From Yonghaparkia sp. Root332 (GTDB lineage Bacteria > Actinomycetota > Actinomycetes > Actinomycetales > Microbacteriaceae): 64,000 nt of DNA. Of this stretch, positions 40,919 through 51,590 are shown one piece after another. The stretch spans positions 682,001-746,000 of the forward strand of contig NZ_LMCX01000002.1 of NCBI RefSeq assembly GCF_001425665.1. The letters are read 5' to 3'. Below the pieces are notes generated by a model. It did not search any database, was not told the DNA's origin, and saw only the letters and a list, made by a program, of their open reading frames with translations. Position 1 is the stretch's first letter. Each line of letters opens with the position of its first letter. A program made the position numbers and the translations under genes.

Positions 40919-41748
40919 TCGGTCTCGGGGCGCGCCTGCGCGCGGCGACGGATGCGCGGGGCGCGCTGTGCGTGGGCATCGACCCGCACGCCGCCCTCCT
41001 GCGCGCCTGGGGTCTGCCCGACACCGCCGCGGGCGCGCGCGAGCTCGCCCTGAGGGTCGTGGACGCCGCCGCGCCGCGCATCGGCATCGTCAAGCCGCAG
41101 GCGGCGTTCTTCGAGCGCTTCGGCTCGGCGGGCATCGCCGTGCTGGAGGAGGTCATCCGCTCGGCGCGCGCCGCGGGCCTCATCGTGATCGGCGACGCCA
41201 AGCGCGGCGACATCGGCTCGACCGCCGAGGGGTACGCGGCCGCGTGGCTCGCCCCCGGCGCCCCGCTCGAGAGCGACGCGCTGACGGTCGCGCCCTACCT
41301 CGGCCTCGGCGCGCTCGACCCGCTCATCCGGATCGCGCAGGAGGCCGGCAACGGCGTGTTCGTCCTCGCCTCGACCTCGAACCCCGAGGGCGTCGCGATC
41401 CAGTCCGCTCGCACGAGCGAGGGCGGCACGGTCGCCGCGGCGATCGCGCTCGAGGCGTCCCGGCGCAACGCGCCTTCGGCCGACGCGGGGGAGTGGGGCG
41501 ACATCGGCCTCGTCATCGGCGCCACGCGCCCGCTCGGCGACTCCGGCATCGACGGGGTCGATCTCTCCTCGACCCCGATCCTCGCCCCCGGCTTCGGCGC
41601 GCAGGGCGCCCGGCTCGCGGACATCCGCTCGATCTTCGGCGCGGCCGCCGGGACGGTCATCCCGAGCGTCTCCCGCAGCGTGCTCGCCGCCGGCCCCGAC
41701 GGGGTCGCCGCCGCGATCGACGCTCACCGCTCGGAGCTCGCAGCATGA
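40915..41748 (+). CDS. pyrF: Orotidine 5'-phosphate decarboxylase (type 2)
   Basis: 277 residues, the longer type 2 subfamily found in actinobacteria. [12 protein letters not shown] at the N-terminus, substrate/catalytic [13 protein letters not shown], catalytic [11 protein letters not shown] with the Asp-Lys-Asp array, and the phosphate-binding [10 protein letters not shown]. Last step to UMP. pyrD and pyrE are not in the window, so dihydroorotate oxidation and orotate phosphoribosylation are encoded elsewhere. ATG 40915 overlaps carB; the stop overlaps gmk. Confidence 0.97.
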
Positions 41749-42653
41749 GCGCCGCCGACGGCATGCCCGAGGTCGACCGCGCCGCCGCCTCGCGCGCGGC
41801 GGTGGCCGCGCGACGGGCGCGCGCCGGGGTCAAGGACGACGTCCGTGCCGCCCGCCGCTCCGCGCTCGATGTCGCGGAGGCGGCCTGGCGCGATCCGAGC
41901 GGCGTCGAGGGGGGGATGCGCGTCCGCGACCTCCTCGGCACTCTCAAGGGCCTCGGCCCCGCCCGCACGCTCACGGTCCTCGACCGACTGGGAATCGCGC
42001 CCGTGAAGCGCCTGGGCGGACTCGGCCATCGTCAGCGCGCGGCGCTGCGCGCGTGGCTCAAGCAGCGCTCGGCCGTGCCCGGCCACGGCCGGCTCGTGGT
42101 GCTCGCGGGCCCGACCGCGGTCGGCAAGGGCACGGTGTCGACGTTCATCCGTGAGAACTTCCCCGAGGTGCACCTGAGCGTGTCGGCGACGACCCGCCGT
42201 CCGCGCCCCGGCGAGGTCGACGGCGTGCACTACTTCTTCGTCGACGACGACCGATTCGACGCCATGGTCGACGGCGGCGAGTTCCTCGAGTGGGCCGTCG
42301 TGCACAACCTCTCGCGCTACGGCACGCCGCGCGGGCCCGTGCAGGAGGCCCTCACGAGCGGCCGCAGCGTGCTCCTGGAGATCGATCTCGACGGCGCCAG
42401 GCAGGTGCGGGCTGCGATGCCGGAGGCGACACTGGTGTTCCTGCTGCCGCCGAGCTGGGAGGAGCTGGTGCGCCGACTGGTCGGTCGCGGCACCGAGAGC
42501 CCGGAGGAGCAGGCCCGTCGACTTCAGACCGCGCGCGTCGAGCTCGCCGCCCAGGAGGAGTTCGACGTGCTCGTCGTGAACGACGATGTGCGCCGCGCGG
42601 CCGCAGAGGTCGTAGACTTGCTCGCAGTGCCCGGAGCGCCGTCGCGCGCCTGA
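41745..42653 (+). CDS. gmk: Guanylate kinase with N-terminal mIHF-type DNA-binding domain
   Basis: 302 residues, over 100 longer than ordinary guanylate kinases. Residues 113-302 are the kinase: P-loop [10 protein letters not shown] (121-130), [37 protein letters not shown]. Residues 1-108 resemble actinobacterial integration host factor m[21 protein letters not shown], then [20 protein letters not shown] and the [17 protein letters not shown] helix-two-turn-helix-like end. In many actinobacteria mIHF is a separate gene just before gmk; here both are one frame with no internal stop. The kinase converts GMP to GDP; the N-terminal part could bind nucleic acid. Start ATG 41745 overlaps pyrF. Confidence 0.93.
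   Translation: MSAADGMPEVDRAAASRAAVAARRARAGVKDDVRAARRSALDVAEAAWRDPSGVEGGMRVRDLLGTLKGLGPARTLTVLDRLGIAPVKRLGGLGHRQRAALRAWLKQRSAVPGHGRLVVLAGPTAVGKGTVSTFIRENFPEVHLSVSATTRRPRPGEVDGVHYFFVDDDRFDAMVDGGEFLEWAVVHNLSRYGTPRGPVQEALTSGRSVLLEIDLDGARQVRAAMPEATLVFLLPPSWEELVRRLVGRGTESPEEQARRLQTARVELAAQEEFDVLVVNDDVRRAAAEVVDLLAVPGAPSRA
42613..42618 (+). promoter_or_regulatory. -10 box for rpoZ inside the gmk 3' end
   Basis: TAGACT in the last codons of gmk; predicted transcript start near 42625 and an rpoZ leader of about 115 bases, with ACGGAGCAG as a modest SD before ATG 42741. No recognisable -35. Confidence 0.38.
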
Positions 42654-42740
42654 GCGCTCGCACGCCGCCCCTCGGCAGCACCGCCGACCGGCCCACGAGG
42701 CCAGCGGCACGCCACGGAACGAACGATCTACGGAGCAGAC

Positions 42741-42998
42741 ATGGCTGACAAGTCCAAGGGAATCATCGACCCGCCCATCGACGAGCTCCTCTCGAAGGTC
42801 GACTCGAAGTACCAGCTCGTGATCTTCGCCTCGAAGCGCGCGCGCCAGATCAACGACTACTACGCTGACCTCCACGAGGGCAGCCTGTTCGACAACGTCG
42901 GCCCGCTCGTCGACTCGACCGTCGACGACAAGCCGCTCTCCGTCGCGCTCCACGAGATCAGCGAGGACAAGCTCGTCCTCACCCGCCTGGCCGACTGA
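42741..42998 (+). CDS. rpoZ: RNA polymerase omega subunit
   Basis: 85 residues. Helps fold and hold the beta' subunit. Family features: [34 protein letters not shown], then the acidic [22 protein letters not shown]. The gmk-rpoZ-coaBC-metK-priA order is conserved in actinobacteria. coaBC begins 11 bases after the stop. Confidence 0.97.
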   Translation: MADKSKGIIDPPIDELLSKVDSKYQLVIFASKRARQINDYYADLHEGSLFDNVGPLVDSTVDDKPLSVALHEISEDKLVLTRLAD

Positions 42999-43008
42999 GG
43001 CTGATCGC

Positions 43009-44217
43009 GTGACCGCGGTCGAGGGCGCCGCGCGGCGCCTCACGATCGTCGTCGGCATCACCGGCGGCATCGCGGCCTACAAGGCCGTCGGCGTCGTCCG
43101 CGCTCTCGTGCTCGCGGGGCACGACGTCCACGTCGTCGCCACAGAGGGCGCTCTGCGCTTCGTCGGGCGCCCGACCCTCGAGGCGATCAGCCGCAACCCG
43201 GTGCACACCGACCTCTACGAGGGCGTCGCGGAGGTGCGGCACGTGGCCCTGGGCCAGCGCGCCGACCTCATCGTCATCGCTCCGGCGACGGCGCACACCC
43301 TCGCATCGCTCGCCGCCGGCCTCGCCGGCGACCTGCTGGGCACGACCGTCCTCGCCTCCCGCGCCCCGCTCGTCGTGGCGCCCGCGATGCACACGGAGAT
43401 GTGGGAGAACGCGGCGACGCGCGCGAGCATCGAGACGCTGCGCTCGCGCGGCGTCGTGATCGTCGGCCCCGCCTCCGGCCAGCTGACGGGCCAGGACTCC
43501 GGCGCGGGCCGCATGAGCGAGCCCGACGAGATCGTGGCCGTCGCCCTGCGCGCGGCGGGCCCGCGCGATCTCGCCGGCCGCCGCATCCTCATCTCGGCCG
43601 GGGGCACGCGCGAGCCCCTCGACCCCGTGCGCTTCATCGGCAACCGCTCCAGCGGCCGGCAGGGCGTCGCGCTCGCGCAGGCTGCGCTCGCCCGCGGGGC
43701 CGAGGTCACCCTCGTCGCCGCGCACCTCGAGGTCGACGCGCCGCACGGCGCGATCGTCGAGGCGGTCAGCACGACGGAGGAGCTGCTCGCGACCATGCGC
43801 CGGCTCGCGCCCGCGCACGACACGATCATCATGGCGGCCGCGGTCGCCGACTTCCGGCCCCGCGAGGTGGCCGAGGGCAAGCTCAAGAAGGACGCGATCG
43901 GCGAGACGCTCACGCTCGCGCTCGAGCGCACGCCCGACGTCCTGCAGACGCTCTCCTCCCAGCGGGCGGCCGGCCAGCGCATCGTCGGCTTCGCGGCCGA
44001 GACCGAGGCGGATGCCGAGGCCCTGCGGGCCCTCGGGGCGGCGAAGGCCGCGCGCAAGGGCGTCGACCTCCTCGTGGTCAACCGCGTCGGCTGGAGCGAG
44101 GGCTTCGGCACCACGACCAACGACGTCATGATCCTCGACGCGGCCGGTAGCGTGGTCTCCACAGCCTCGGGCGACAAGCTGTCGGTGGCCGACCGTATCC
44201 TCGACGCGCTCGACTGA
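43009..44217 (+). CDS. coaBC: Bifunctional CoaBC (phosphopantothenoylcysteine synthetase/decarboxylase)
   Basis: 402 residues, two steps of coenzyme A synthesis. N-terminal flavoprotein CoaC half: [13 protein letters not shown], the histidine of [17 protein letters not shown]. The loop that in E. coli holds the catalytic cysteine reads [13 protein letters not shown] here, and the whole protein has no cysteine; the mycobacterial enzyme, as I recall it, also lacks that cysteine in this loop. C-terminal CoaB half from about 185: [36 protein letters not shown], and KLKKD. GTG 43009. Confidence 0.95.
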   Translation: MTAVEGAARRLTIVVGITGGIAAYKAVGVVRALVLAGHDVHVVATEGALRFVGRPTLEAISRNPVHTDLYEGVAEVRHVALGQRADLIVIAPATAHTLASLAAGLAGDLLGTTVLASRAPLVVAPAMHTEMWENAATRASIETLRSRGVVIVGPASGQLTGQDSGAGRMSEPDEIVAVALRAAGPRDLAGRRILISAGGTREPLDPVRFIGNRSSGRQGVALAQAALARGAEVTLVAAHLEVDAPHGAIVEAVSTTEELLATMRRLAPAHDTIIMAAAVADFRPREVAEGKLKKDAIGETLTLALERTPDVLQTLSSQRAAGQRIVGFAAETEADAEALRALGAAKAARKGVDLLVVNRVGWSEGFGTTTNDVMILDAAGSVVSTASGDKLSVADRILDALD

Positions 44218-44278
44218 ATCGCCGCGCAGGGCGCGGCACCCCACCATCCTCCTCGACACACGACGGGACCATCTCGGT

Positions 44279-45472
<1,194 letters not shown>

Positions 45473-45519
45473 ACGCGCCGATCGGCGCCGGCGACGACCC
45501 GGGCGAGAGGAGCGGGGGG

Positions 45520-47700
45520 ATGAGCGCGGAGCTCGACGGCCTCGGGCTCGCGCCCGCCGCACCGACCTCCGCGCGCGCCGGGTCGCCGTCGCCGACCCGG
45601 CCGCCAGGCGTCATCGGGGGCCCGCAGCGCATCGCGCGCGTGCTGCTCGACTCCCCGCTCCCGCAGCTCGACCGGCTGTTCGACTACCGCGTTCCCGAGA
45701 ACCTGCGCGAGCGCGCCGTCCCGGGCGTCCGCGTCACCGTGCCGCTGCGGGCCGCGGGACGACAGGCGGCCGGATACATCGTCGAGATCGCGGAGGCGCA
45801 GTCGTTCGAGGGCGTCCTCAGCGAGCTCGGCGACGTCGTCTCCGACGCGCGCGTCCTCGATCCGGCGGTCTACCGCCTCATCCGCCGCGCCGCCGATCGC
45901 GCCTCCGGCACCGCGAGCGACCTCGCGCGGCTCGTGATCCCCTCCCGGCAGGTGCGCGTCGAGAAGGCGTGGCTCGCGGCGCAGGCGACCGCGGCCCAGG
46001 AAGCGGCAGCCCAGGCGGCCGCGGCCCAGCCCACCGCCGCACCCGCTGAACCCGCCGGCCGCGCCCTCACCGGCTACGCCCCCGAGGCCCTCGCGCGGCT
46101 CCTCGACCCTGACGCGCCCGAGCCCGATCGCCGCATCGCGCTGACCGCGATCGCGCACCCCGTCGAGGTCGCGGGGCGCTGGATGCCCGCCGCGGCCCGC
46201 ACGCTCGCCGAGCTCGCCGCCGCCTGCGTCGCCTCCGGCCGCTCGGCGATCATCTCCGTGCCCGACTACCGCGACGTCGAGCACGTCGCCCACGCGCTCG
46301 CGGCGCTCCTGCCACCGGAGGACATCGCGCGCGTCGACGCCGGCCAGTCCTCCGCCGACCGCTACCGCGGATTCCTGCGCACCCTCGAGGTTCGTCCGCT
46401 CGCGATCCTCGGCACGCGCGCGGCGCCCGCCGCCCCCGCCCACGCGCTCGGTCTCATCGCCCTGTGGGACGACGGCGACGCGCTCATGGCCGAGCAGCAC
46501 GCGCCGGGCGTGCACGCGCGCGACCTCGCGCTCCTGCGGCAGTCCGACGCAGGCTGCGCTCTCGTGCTCGCCGCGCACGCTCGCAGCACCGAGGCGCAGC
46601 GGCTCGTGGAGGTCGGCTACGTGCGCGCCGTCGCTCCGGCCGGCCGGCATCGGCGGCGCATCACGCCGACCGCGCAGCAGGTGGGCGCCGACGGGCCTGC
46701 CGCGCAGGCCCGCATCCCCTCGACCGCCTGGCGGGCCGTGCGGGATGCCCTGGACACCGGGCCCGTGCTCGTGCAGGTCTCGCGCCCCGGGTACGCACCG
46801 CGGCTCGCGTGCACCGAGTGCGGCGAGACGGCGCGCTGCCGGTCGTGCCGCGGCCCGCTCGCGCTGCGCCGCAGCGGCACCGCGCCGTCCTGCCAGTGGT
46901 GCGGCGCCCTCGCGGTCGATTGGGCCTGCTCGACGTGCGAGTCGACGCGCTGGCGGACGGTCGGTCGCGGCTCGGCCCGCACCGCAGACGAGCTCGGGCG
47001 CGCCTTCCCCGGCGCGCGCATCGTCGTCTCCGACGGCGACACGCCCGTGCAGAGCGTCGCATCCGGCCGCACGGTCGTCGTCGCGACGCGCGGGGCCGAG
47101 CCGGTCGCGGAGGGCGGCTACCGCGCGGTCCTGCTCCTCGACGGCGAGCGGATGCTCGCGCGCGAGTCTCTCCGCGTCGTGGAGGACTGCGTCCGCTGGT
47201 GGTGCACCGCCGCCGCCCTCGCCGCGCCCGACGCCCCCGTCCTGCTCGTGGGCGTCGGAGGGTCGGTCGCGCAGGCGCTCGCGCTCGGCGAGCCCGAGCG
47301 CGTCGCCGCGGCCGAGCTCGCCGATCGGCGCACGCTCCGCTTCCCGCCCGCCGTGCGCGTCGCGGCGATCGCGGGCGAGCCCGCGGCGGTCGCGCGCGCC
47401 TCGGCCGAGGTCGCCGCGCTCGAGGGCGTCGACGTGCTCGGCCCCGTGGAGCTGGGCGACGACCGCGTGCGGGCGATCGTGCGCTTCGACTACGCGCGCG
47501 GCGACGAGGTCGCGCGGCTGCTCAAGGCCGCTCTCGTCAGGGCGGCCACGAGCCGGGCGCCGCGCATCCCCGGGTCGCCTCCGCGGCGCCGCACCGTGCC
47601 GCTCCGCGTGCGGTTCGACGACCAGGAGCCCTTCGACGATCCCGGCGGAGCACCGCCCGGCGCCCGCACCAGCGCCACGTCCGGGAGGATGGAGGGATGA
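45520..47700 (+). CDS. priA: PriA-like primosomal protein N' without helicase motifs
   Basis: 726 residues. N-terminal 3' DNA-binding domain (RIARVLLDSPLPQLDRLFDYRVP, PGVRVTVPLR), an Ala-rich linker, then the region of the helicase core where neither a Walker A lysine nor a DEAH box is visible (IALTAIAHPVEVAGRWMP; LIALWDDGDALM). The zinc-binding insert is kept (CTECGETARCRSCRG, CQWCGALAVDWACSTC). Such degenerate PriA proteins are the norm in actinobacteria, so this is not a broken gene; a DNA-binding restart scaffold is likely. ATG 45520 has SD GAGAGGAG; the frame is open upstream without homology. Overlaps fmt by 4 bases. Confidence 0.88.
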   Translation: MSAELDGLGLAPAAPTSARAGSPSPTRPPGVIGGPQRIARVLLDSPLPQLDRLFDYRVPENLRERAVPGVRVTVPLRAAGRQAAGYIVEIAEAQSFEGVLSELGDVVSDARVLDPAVYRLIRRAADRASGTASDLARLVIPSRQVRVEKAWLAAQATAAQEAAAQAAAAQPTAAPAEPAGRALTGYAPEALARLLDPDAPEPDRRIALTAIAHPVEVAGRWMPAAARTLAELAAACVASGRSAIISVPDYRDVEHVAHALAALLPPEDIARVDAGQSSADRYRGFLRTLEVRPLAILGTRAAPAAPAHALGLIALWDDGDALMAEQHAPGVHARDLALLRQSDAGCALVLAAHARSTEAQRLVEVGYVRAVAPAGRHRRRITPTAQQVGADGPAAQARIPSTAWRAVRDALDTGPVLVQVSRPGYAPRLACTECGETARCRSCRGPLALRRSGTAPSCQWCGALAVDWACSTCESTRWRTVGRGSARTADELGRAFPGARIVVSDGDTPVQSVASGRTVVVATRGAEPVAEGGYRAVLLLDGERMLARESLRVVEDCVRWWCTAAALAAPDAPVLLVGVGGSVAQALALGEPERVAAAELADRRTLRFPPAVRVAAIAGEPAAVARASAEVAALEGVDVLGPVELGDDRVRAIVRFDYARGDEVARLLKAALVRAATSRAPRIPGSPPRRRTVPLRVRFDDQEPFDDPGGAPPGARTSATSGRMEG

Positions 47701-48626
47701 CCGCCCTGCGCCTCGTCGTCGCCGGCAGCCCCCCGGCCGCCGTGCCCACCCTCGACGCACTCGCCGAGAGCGAGCACGAGATCGTCCGCGTCATCACGCG
47801 ACCGCCGGCGCCGCTCGGCCGCAAGCGCGTCCTCACGCCCACGCCCGTCGCCGCGCGCGCGACCGAGCTCGGTCTTCCCGTCCTCGAGACGACGCGACTG
47901 GCAGAGCTCGAGCCCGAGCTGCTGCCGCTCGAGGTCGACCTCGGCGTCATCGTCGCCTACGGCGGGCTCGTCCGCGAGCCGCTGCTGAGCTGGCCGCGGC
48001 TCGGGTGGATCAACCTGCACTTCTCCCTCCTCCCGCGCTGGCGCGGCGCGGCGCCCGTCCAGCACGCGATCATCGCGGGTGACGAGGTCACGGGGGCGAC
48101 GGTCTTCCAGCTCACGCCCGGGCTCGACGAGGGCGACTGGTTCGCGCAGGAGCGCGAGACGATCGGCGCGCATCGCACGGCCGGCGCGCTGCTGGATGCC
48201 CTCAGCGTGTCGGGCGCCGCTCTCACCCGTCGCGTCGTCGACGGCCTCGCCGTCGGCGCGCTGACCGCGCGACCGCAGGAGGGCGAGCCGACCTTCGCCC
48301 CCAAGCTCGCGCGCGACGACGCCCGGATCCGCTGGGGCGAGCCCGTCGAGGCCGTGCACGCGCGCATCCGCGGCGTGACGCCCGAGCCGGGCGCGTTCTC
48401 CGCCGGCGCCGACAGCGCCGTGCTCAAGATCCTCGAGGCGGCGCCCGCGCGCGACGCGCGCCCCCTCGCGCCGGGCGTCTGCGCTCTCGAGGGCAGGCGC
48501 GTGCTGGTCGGCACGGCCAGCGCGCCGCTCGAGCTCCTCCGCGTGCAGCCCGCCGGCCGCTCGGCGATGAGCGCGGGCGACTGGGCGCGCGGACTCGGAC
48601 CCGACGCACTGCCGGCGCTCTCGTGA
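47697..48626 (+). CDS. fmt: Methionyl-tRNA formyltransferase
   Basis: 309 residues. Formylates the initiator Met-tRNA from 10-formyl-THF. The family motif INLHFSLLPRWRGAAPVQHA holds the catalytic His; DEGDWFAQE and LARDDARIRW follow, and the C-terminal OB-like domain begins near 205. ATG 47697, SD GGGAGGATGGAGG. Overlaps priA and rsmB by 4 bases each. Confidence 0.97.
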   Translation: MTALRLVVAGSPPAAVPTLDALAESEHEIVRVITRPPAPLGRKRVLTPTPVAARATELGLPVLETTRLAELEPELLPLEVDLGVIVAYGGLVREPLLSWPRLGWINLHFSLLPRWRGAAPVQHAIIAGDEVTGATVFQLTPGLDEGDWFAQERETIGAHRTAGALLDALSVSGAALTRRVVDGLAVGALTARPQEGEPTFAPKLARDDARIRWGEPVEAVHARIRGVTPEPGAFSAGADSAVLKILEAAPARDARPLAPGVCALEGRRVLVGTASAPLELLRVQPAGRSAMSAGDWARGLGPDALPALS

Positions 48627-50200
48627 GGAACGTGCGCGGCGGGGGAGGCCCCCGCAGCGGAGGCGCGGCCCCCGGGGGCGGTGCTGCTCGGGGCGGCGGC
48701 GCGGCTCGCGGGAGCGGCGCCGGCAGGAGCGGAAGCCCGACGCCGACGGGTGCGGGCGCTCCCGCGGAGCGATCGGCCCGACGATTCCGCCCGCCCGCGA
48801 CCGCCCGCGGCGTCGCCCTCGAGGTCGTGCGGGCGGTCGCCCGCGACGACGCCTACGCCAACCTCCTGCTGCCCGTGGCGATCCGGCGCGCCCGCCTCGG
48901 CCCGGCCGACTCCGGACTCGCGACCGAGCTCGCGTACGGCACGCTGCGCCGCCGCGGACTGTACGACGCGATCATCGTCGAAGCCTCCGGGCGCGCGGTC
49001 GACCGCATCGACGCCGACGCGCTCGACGTCCTGCGCCTCGGTGCGCACCAGCTCCTGGCCATGCGCATCCCCGCGCACGCCGCCGTCGGCGAGACCGTCG
49101 AGCTCAGCCGGACGATCGGCGCCCACCGCGCGACGGGCTTCATCAACGCCGTCCTGCGACGCATCGCCCAGCGCTCCGAGCAGGAGTGGATCGACACTCT
49201 GCTCTCCGCTGAGACCGATCCGGATGCCCGCCTCGCGATCGCGACCGCGCATCCCGTCTGGGTGGTCTCCGCACTCCGATCCGCGCTCGAGCGCGAGGGC
49301 CGCGGTGACGAGCTGCCCGACCTCCTGGCGGCCGACAACGTCTCCCCGCGCGTGACGTTCGTCGCCCTGCCCGGTCTCGCGGGCATCCCGCCCGAGCTCG
49401 AGGGCTCGCGCACGCACCACTCGCCTCTCGGGTATCTGTCGCCGAGCGGCGACCCGGCGGCCGACCCCCAGGTCGCCGCGGGCCGCGTGCGCGTGCAGGA
49501 CGAGGGGAGCCAGCTCGCCGCTCTCGCGCTCAGCCGGGCCCGCCCCGTCGTCGCGGGGGAGCGCTGGCTCGACCTGTGCGCCGGGCCCGGCGGCAAGGCC
49601 GCGCTCCTCGCGGCCGAGGCGATCGCGGGCGGCGCGACCCTCGTCGCGAACGAGGTCGTGCCCGCACGCGCCGATCTCGTCCGCAAGGCCCTCGCGCCGC
49701 TCGGCGACGGCATCGAAGTCCGGACGGGCGACGGGCGCACGATCGACAGCACCGACCCGGATGGCTTCGACCGCATCCTCCTCGACGCGCCGTGCACGGG
49801 TCTCGGCGCCCTGCGTCGCCGACCCGAGGCCCGCTGGCGCAAGACCGAGACCGACGTGCCGAGCCTCGCGGCGCTGCAGGCCGAGCTGCTCGACGCCGCG
49901 ATCGGAGCGCTGCGCCCCGGCGGCCTGCTCGCCTACGTGACGTGCTCGCCGCATCCCGATGAGACCACGGCCGTCGTCGATCGCGTGCTCGGCGGGGCGA
50001 CCGTGGCGGTCGCGGGGGTGCGCCGCGTCGACACCGCCGCGGTGCTCGCGAGCATCGTGCGCGAGCCGCTCGATCTCGGCGACCTCGACGGGGCCGTGCA
50101 GCTGTGGCCGCATCGGCACGGCGGCGACGCGATGTTCATCCAGCTCATAGAGCGCCCGGCGCCCGCGACCGCGCCGGCGCTCGGTACGCTTCCGGCGTGA
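48623..50200 (+). CDS. rsmB: 16S rRNA m5C967 methyltransferase family protein (RsmB/NOP2)
   Basis: 525 residues. A Gly/Arg/Ala-rich N-terminal tail (about 1-55) precedes a NusB-like RNA-binding domain (RGVALEVVRAVARDDAYANLLLP) and a SAM-dependent methyltransferase domain: CAGPGGKAALLA for SAM, release cysteine C391 (DAPCTGLG) and catalytic C441 (VTCSPHPDE). The RGG-like tail is low complexity and may bind RNA non-specifically. The GTG at 48623 overlaps fmt; a later start is possible since the tail is poorly constrained. Confidence 0.93.
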   Translation: MRNVRGGGGPRSGGAAPGGGAARGGGAARGSGAGRSGSPTPTGAGAPAERSARRFRPPATARGVALEVVRAVARDDAYANLLLPVAIRRARLGPADSGLATELAYGTLRRRGLYDAIIVEASGRAVDRIDADALDVLRLGAHQLLAMRIPAHAAVGETVELSRTIGAHRATGFINAVLRRIAQRSEQEWIDTLLSAETDPDARLAIATAHPVWVVSALRSALEREGRGDELPDLLAADNVSPRVTFVALPGLAGIPPELEGSRTHHSPLGYLSPSGDPAADPQVAAGRVRVQDEGSQLAALALSRARPVVAGERWLDLCAGPGGKAALLAAEAIAGGATLVANEVVPARADLVRKALAPLGDGIEVRTGDGRTIDSTDPDGFDRILLDAPCTGLGALRRRPEARWRKTETDVPSLAALQAELLDAAIGALRPGGLLAYVTCSPHPDETTAVVDRVLGGATVAVAGVRRVDTAAVLASIVREPLDLGDLDGAVQLWPHRHGGDAMFIQLIERPAPATAPALGTLPA

Positions 50201-50859
50201 CCGTTCGCATCAACCCGAGCATCCTCTCCGCCGACTTCGTCAACATGCAGCGCGACCTCGAGCGCATCGGCACCGCCGACCTCGTGCACGTCGACGTCAT
50301 GGACAACCACTTCGTGCCGAACCTGACCTTCGGCCCGCAGATGGTGCAGCGCATCCAGGCGGTCTCGCCCGTGCCGCTCGACGTGCATCTCATGATCAGC
50401 GACGCCGACCGCTGGGCGCCCGGCTACGCCGAGATCGGCGCGTTCTCGGTCACCTTCCACGCCGAGGCGGCGACGGATGCCGTGGCCACCGCCCGCGCGA
50501 TCCGTGCGCGGGGCGCGCGCGCCGGCCTCGCCGTGAAGCCGGGCACGCCCGTCGAGGGCTACCTCGACCTGCTCCCGGAGTTCGACCAGGTGCTCGTGAT
50601 GACGGTCGAGCCGGGCTTCGGCGGCCAGTCGTTCATGGGCGACATGATGCCCAAGCTTCGCGCGCTCAAGCAGGTCGTCGAGGACGACGGGCTCGACGTG
50701 TGGCTGCAGGTCGACGGCGGCATCACGGTCGACACCATCGGCATCGCGGCCGAGGCGGGCGCCGACACCTTCGTCGCGGGGTCGAGCGTCTACGGAGCCG
50801 ACGACGTCGAGCGCGCGATCGCCGAGCTGCGGGCCGCGGCGGCCGCGCACGCACACTGA
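50197..50859 (+). CDS. rpe: Ribulose-phosphate 3-epimerase
   Basis: 220 residues, TIM barrel interconverting ribulose and xylulose 5-phosphate in the pentose phosphate pathway. INPSILSADFVNM, HVDVMDNHFVPNLTFGP, LDVHLMI, VEPGFGGQSF and VDGGI carry the metal ligands and catalytic acids. The GTG at 50197 overlaps the rsmB stop (GTGA). TACGCT lies 6 bases before the start and could serve a leaderless mRNA. Confidence 0.97.
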   Translation: MTVRINPSILSADFVNMQRDLERIGTADLVHVDVMDNHFVPNLTFGPQMVQRIQAVSPVPLDVHLMISDADRWAPGYAEIGAFSVTFHAEAATDAVATARAIRARGARAGLAVKPGTPVEGYLDLLPEFDQVLVMTVEPGFGGQSFMGDMMPKLRALKQVVEDDGLDVWLQVDGGITVDTIGIAAEAGADTFVAGSSVYGADDVERAIAELRAAAAAHAH

Positions 50860-50905
50860 GCCCGAGCCGGGCATCCGCCCCCTGACCGTCTGGTTGGATG
50901 GAGTC

Positions 50906-51274
50906 ATGAGCGAACTCACCAAGCCCGAAATCGACTTCTTCGAGGGCCCTGCTCCGCAGGAGCTCGTCATCACCGACCTCGTCGTCGGCGACGGTCAGGA
51001 GGCCGCGCCCGGCTCGACCGTCGACGTCCACTACGTGGGCGTCGAGTTCGACTCCGGCGAGGAATTCGACGCGTCGTGGAACCGCGGATCGTCGATCAAC
51101 TTCCCCCTGGGCAGCCTCATCGCCGGCTGGCAGCAGGGCATCCCCGGCATGAAGGTCGGCGGCCGTCGTCAGCTCGTCTGCCCGCCCCACCTCGCCTACG
51201 GCCCCGCCGGCGGCGGTCACCGGCTCTCGGGCAAGACCCTCGTCTTCGTGATCGACCTGCTCGGCGTCAGCTGA
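50906..51274 (+). CDS. FKBP-type peptidyl-prolyl isomerase
   Basis: 122 residues, a single cytoplasmic FKBP domain without signal peptide: [68 protein letters not shown]. These are the residues lining the proline-binding pocket. ATG 50906 preferred; a TTG four codons earlier is in frame. It sits between rpe and hisE, its common place in this family of genomes. Confidence 0.94.
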   Translation: MSELTKPEIDFFEGPAPQELVITDLVVGDGQEAAPGSTVDVHYVGVEFDSGEEFDASWNRGSSINFPLGSLIAGWQQGIPGMKVGGRRQLVCPPHLAYGPAGGGHRLSGKTLVFVIDLLGVS

Positions 51275-51312
51275 GCCGCACCGGGCGGCGCGGAAGGCCC
51301 AGCGCCGCCCGG

Positions 51313-51318
51313 TACCCT
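51313..51318 (+). promoter_or_regulatory. -10 box before hisE
   Basis: TACCCT, nine bases upstream of the hisE GTG (51327); predicted start about 51325, so hisE may be leaderless or nearly so. No SD and no clear -35. Confidence 0.35.
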
Positions 51319-51326
51319 GGTCGATC

Positions 51327-51590
51327 GTGAAGACCTTCGACGCCCTCTTCGCCGAGCTCGGCGAGACCGCACGCACGCGACCGGCCGGCTCCGGCACGGT
51401 CGAGCGACTGGACGCGGGCGTCCATGCGATCGGGAAGAAGATCGTCGAGGAGGCCGCCGAGGTCTGGATGGCGGCCGAGTACGAGAGCGACGAGGCGACC
51501 GCGGAGGAGATCTCGCAGCTGATCTACCACCTGCAGGTGCTCATGCTCGCGAAGGGCCTGACCCTCGACGACGTCTACAAGCACCTCTAG
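51327..51590 (+). CDS. hisE: Phosphoribosyl-ATP pyrophosphatase
   Basis: 87 residues, all-alpha MazG-like hydrolase of the second histidine step. [37 protein letters not shown] carries the E-E-E-D metal-binding pattern of the fold. Stand-alone rather than fused to HisI, as in other actinobacteria. GTG 51327. hisG follows after a 99-base gap. Confidence 0.95.
   Translation: MKTFDALFAELGETARTRPAGSGTVERLDAGVHAIGKKIVEEAAEVWMAAEYESDEATAEEISQLIYHLQVLMLAKGLTLDDVYKHL

Noticed and set aside
43009-44217. coaBC as inactive for lack of the E. coli catalytic cysteine
   Set aside because: All other motifs of both halves are intact and relatives appear to share the cysteine-less loop; the gene is essential in type.
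44218-44278. SAM riboswitch before metK
   Set aside because: The 61-base gap is too short and shows none of the conserved SAM-riboswitch cores.
45520-47700. priA as a pseudogene because its ATPase motifs are missing
   Set aside because: The frame is intact and the zinc site complete, and actinobacterial PriA proteins are generally like this.
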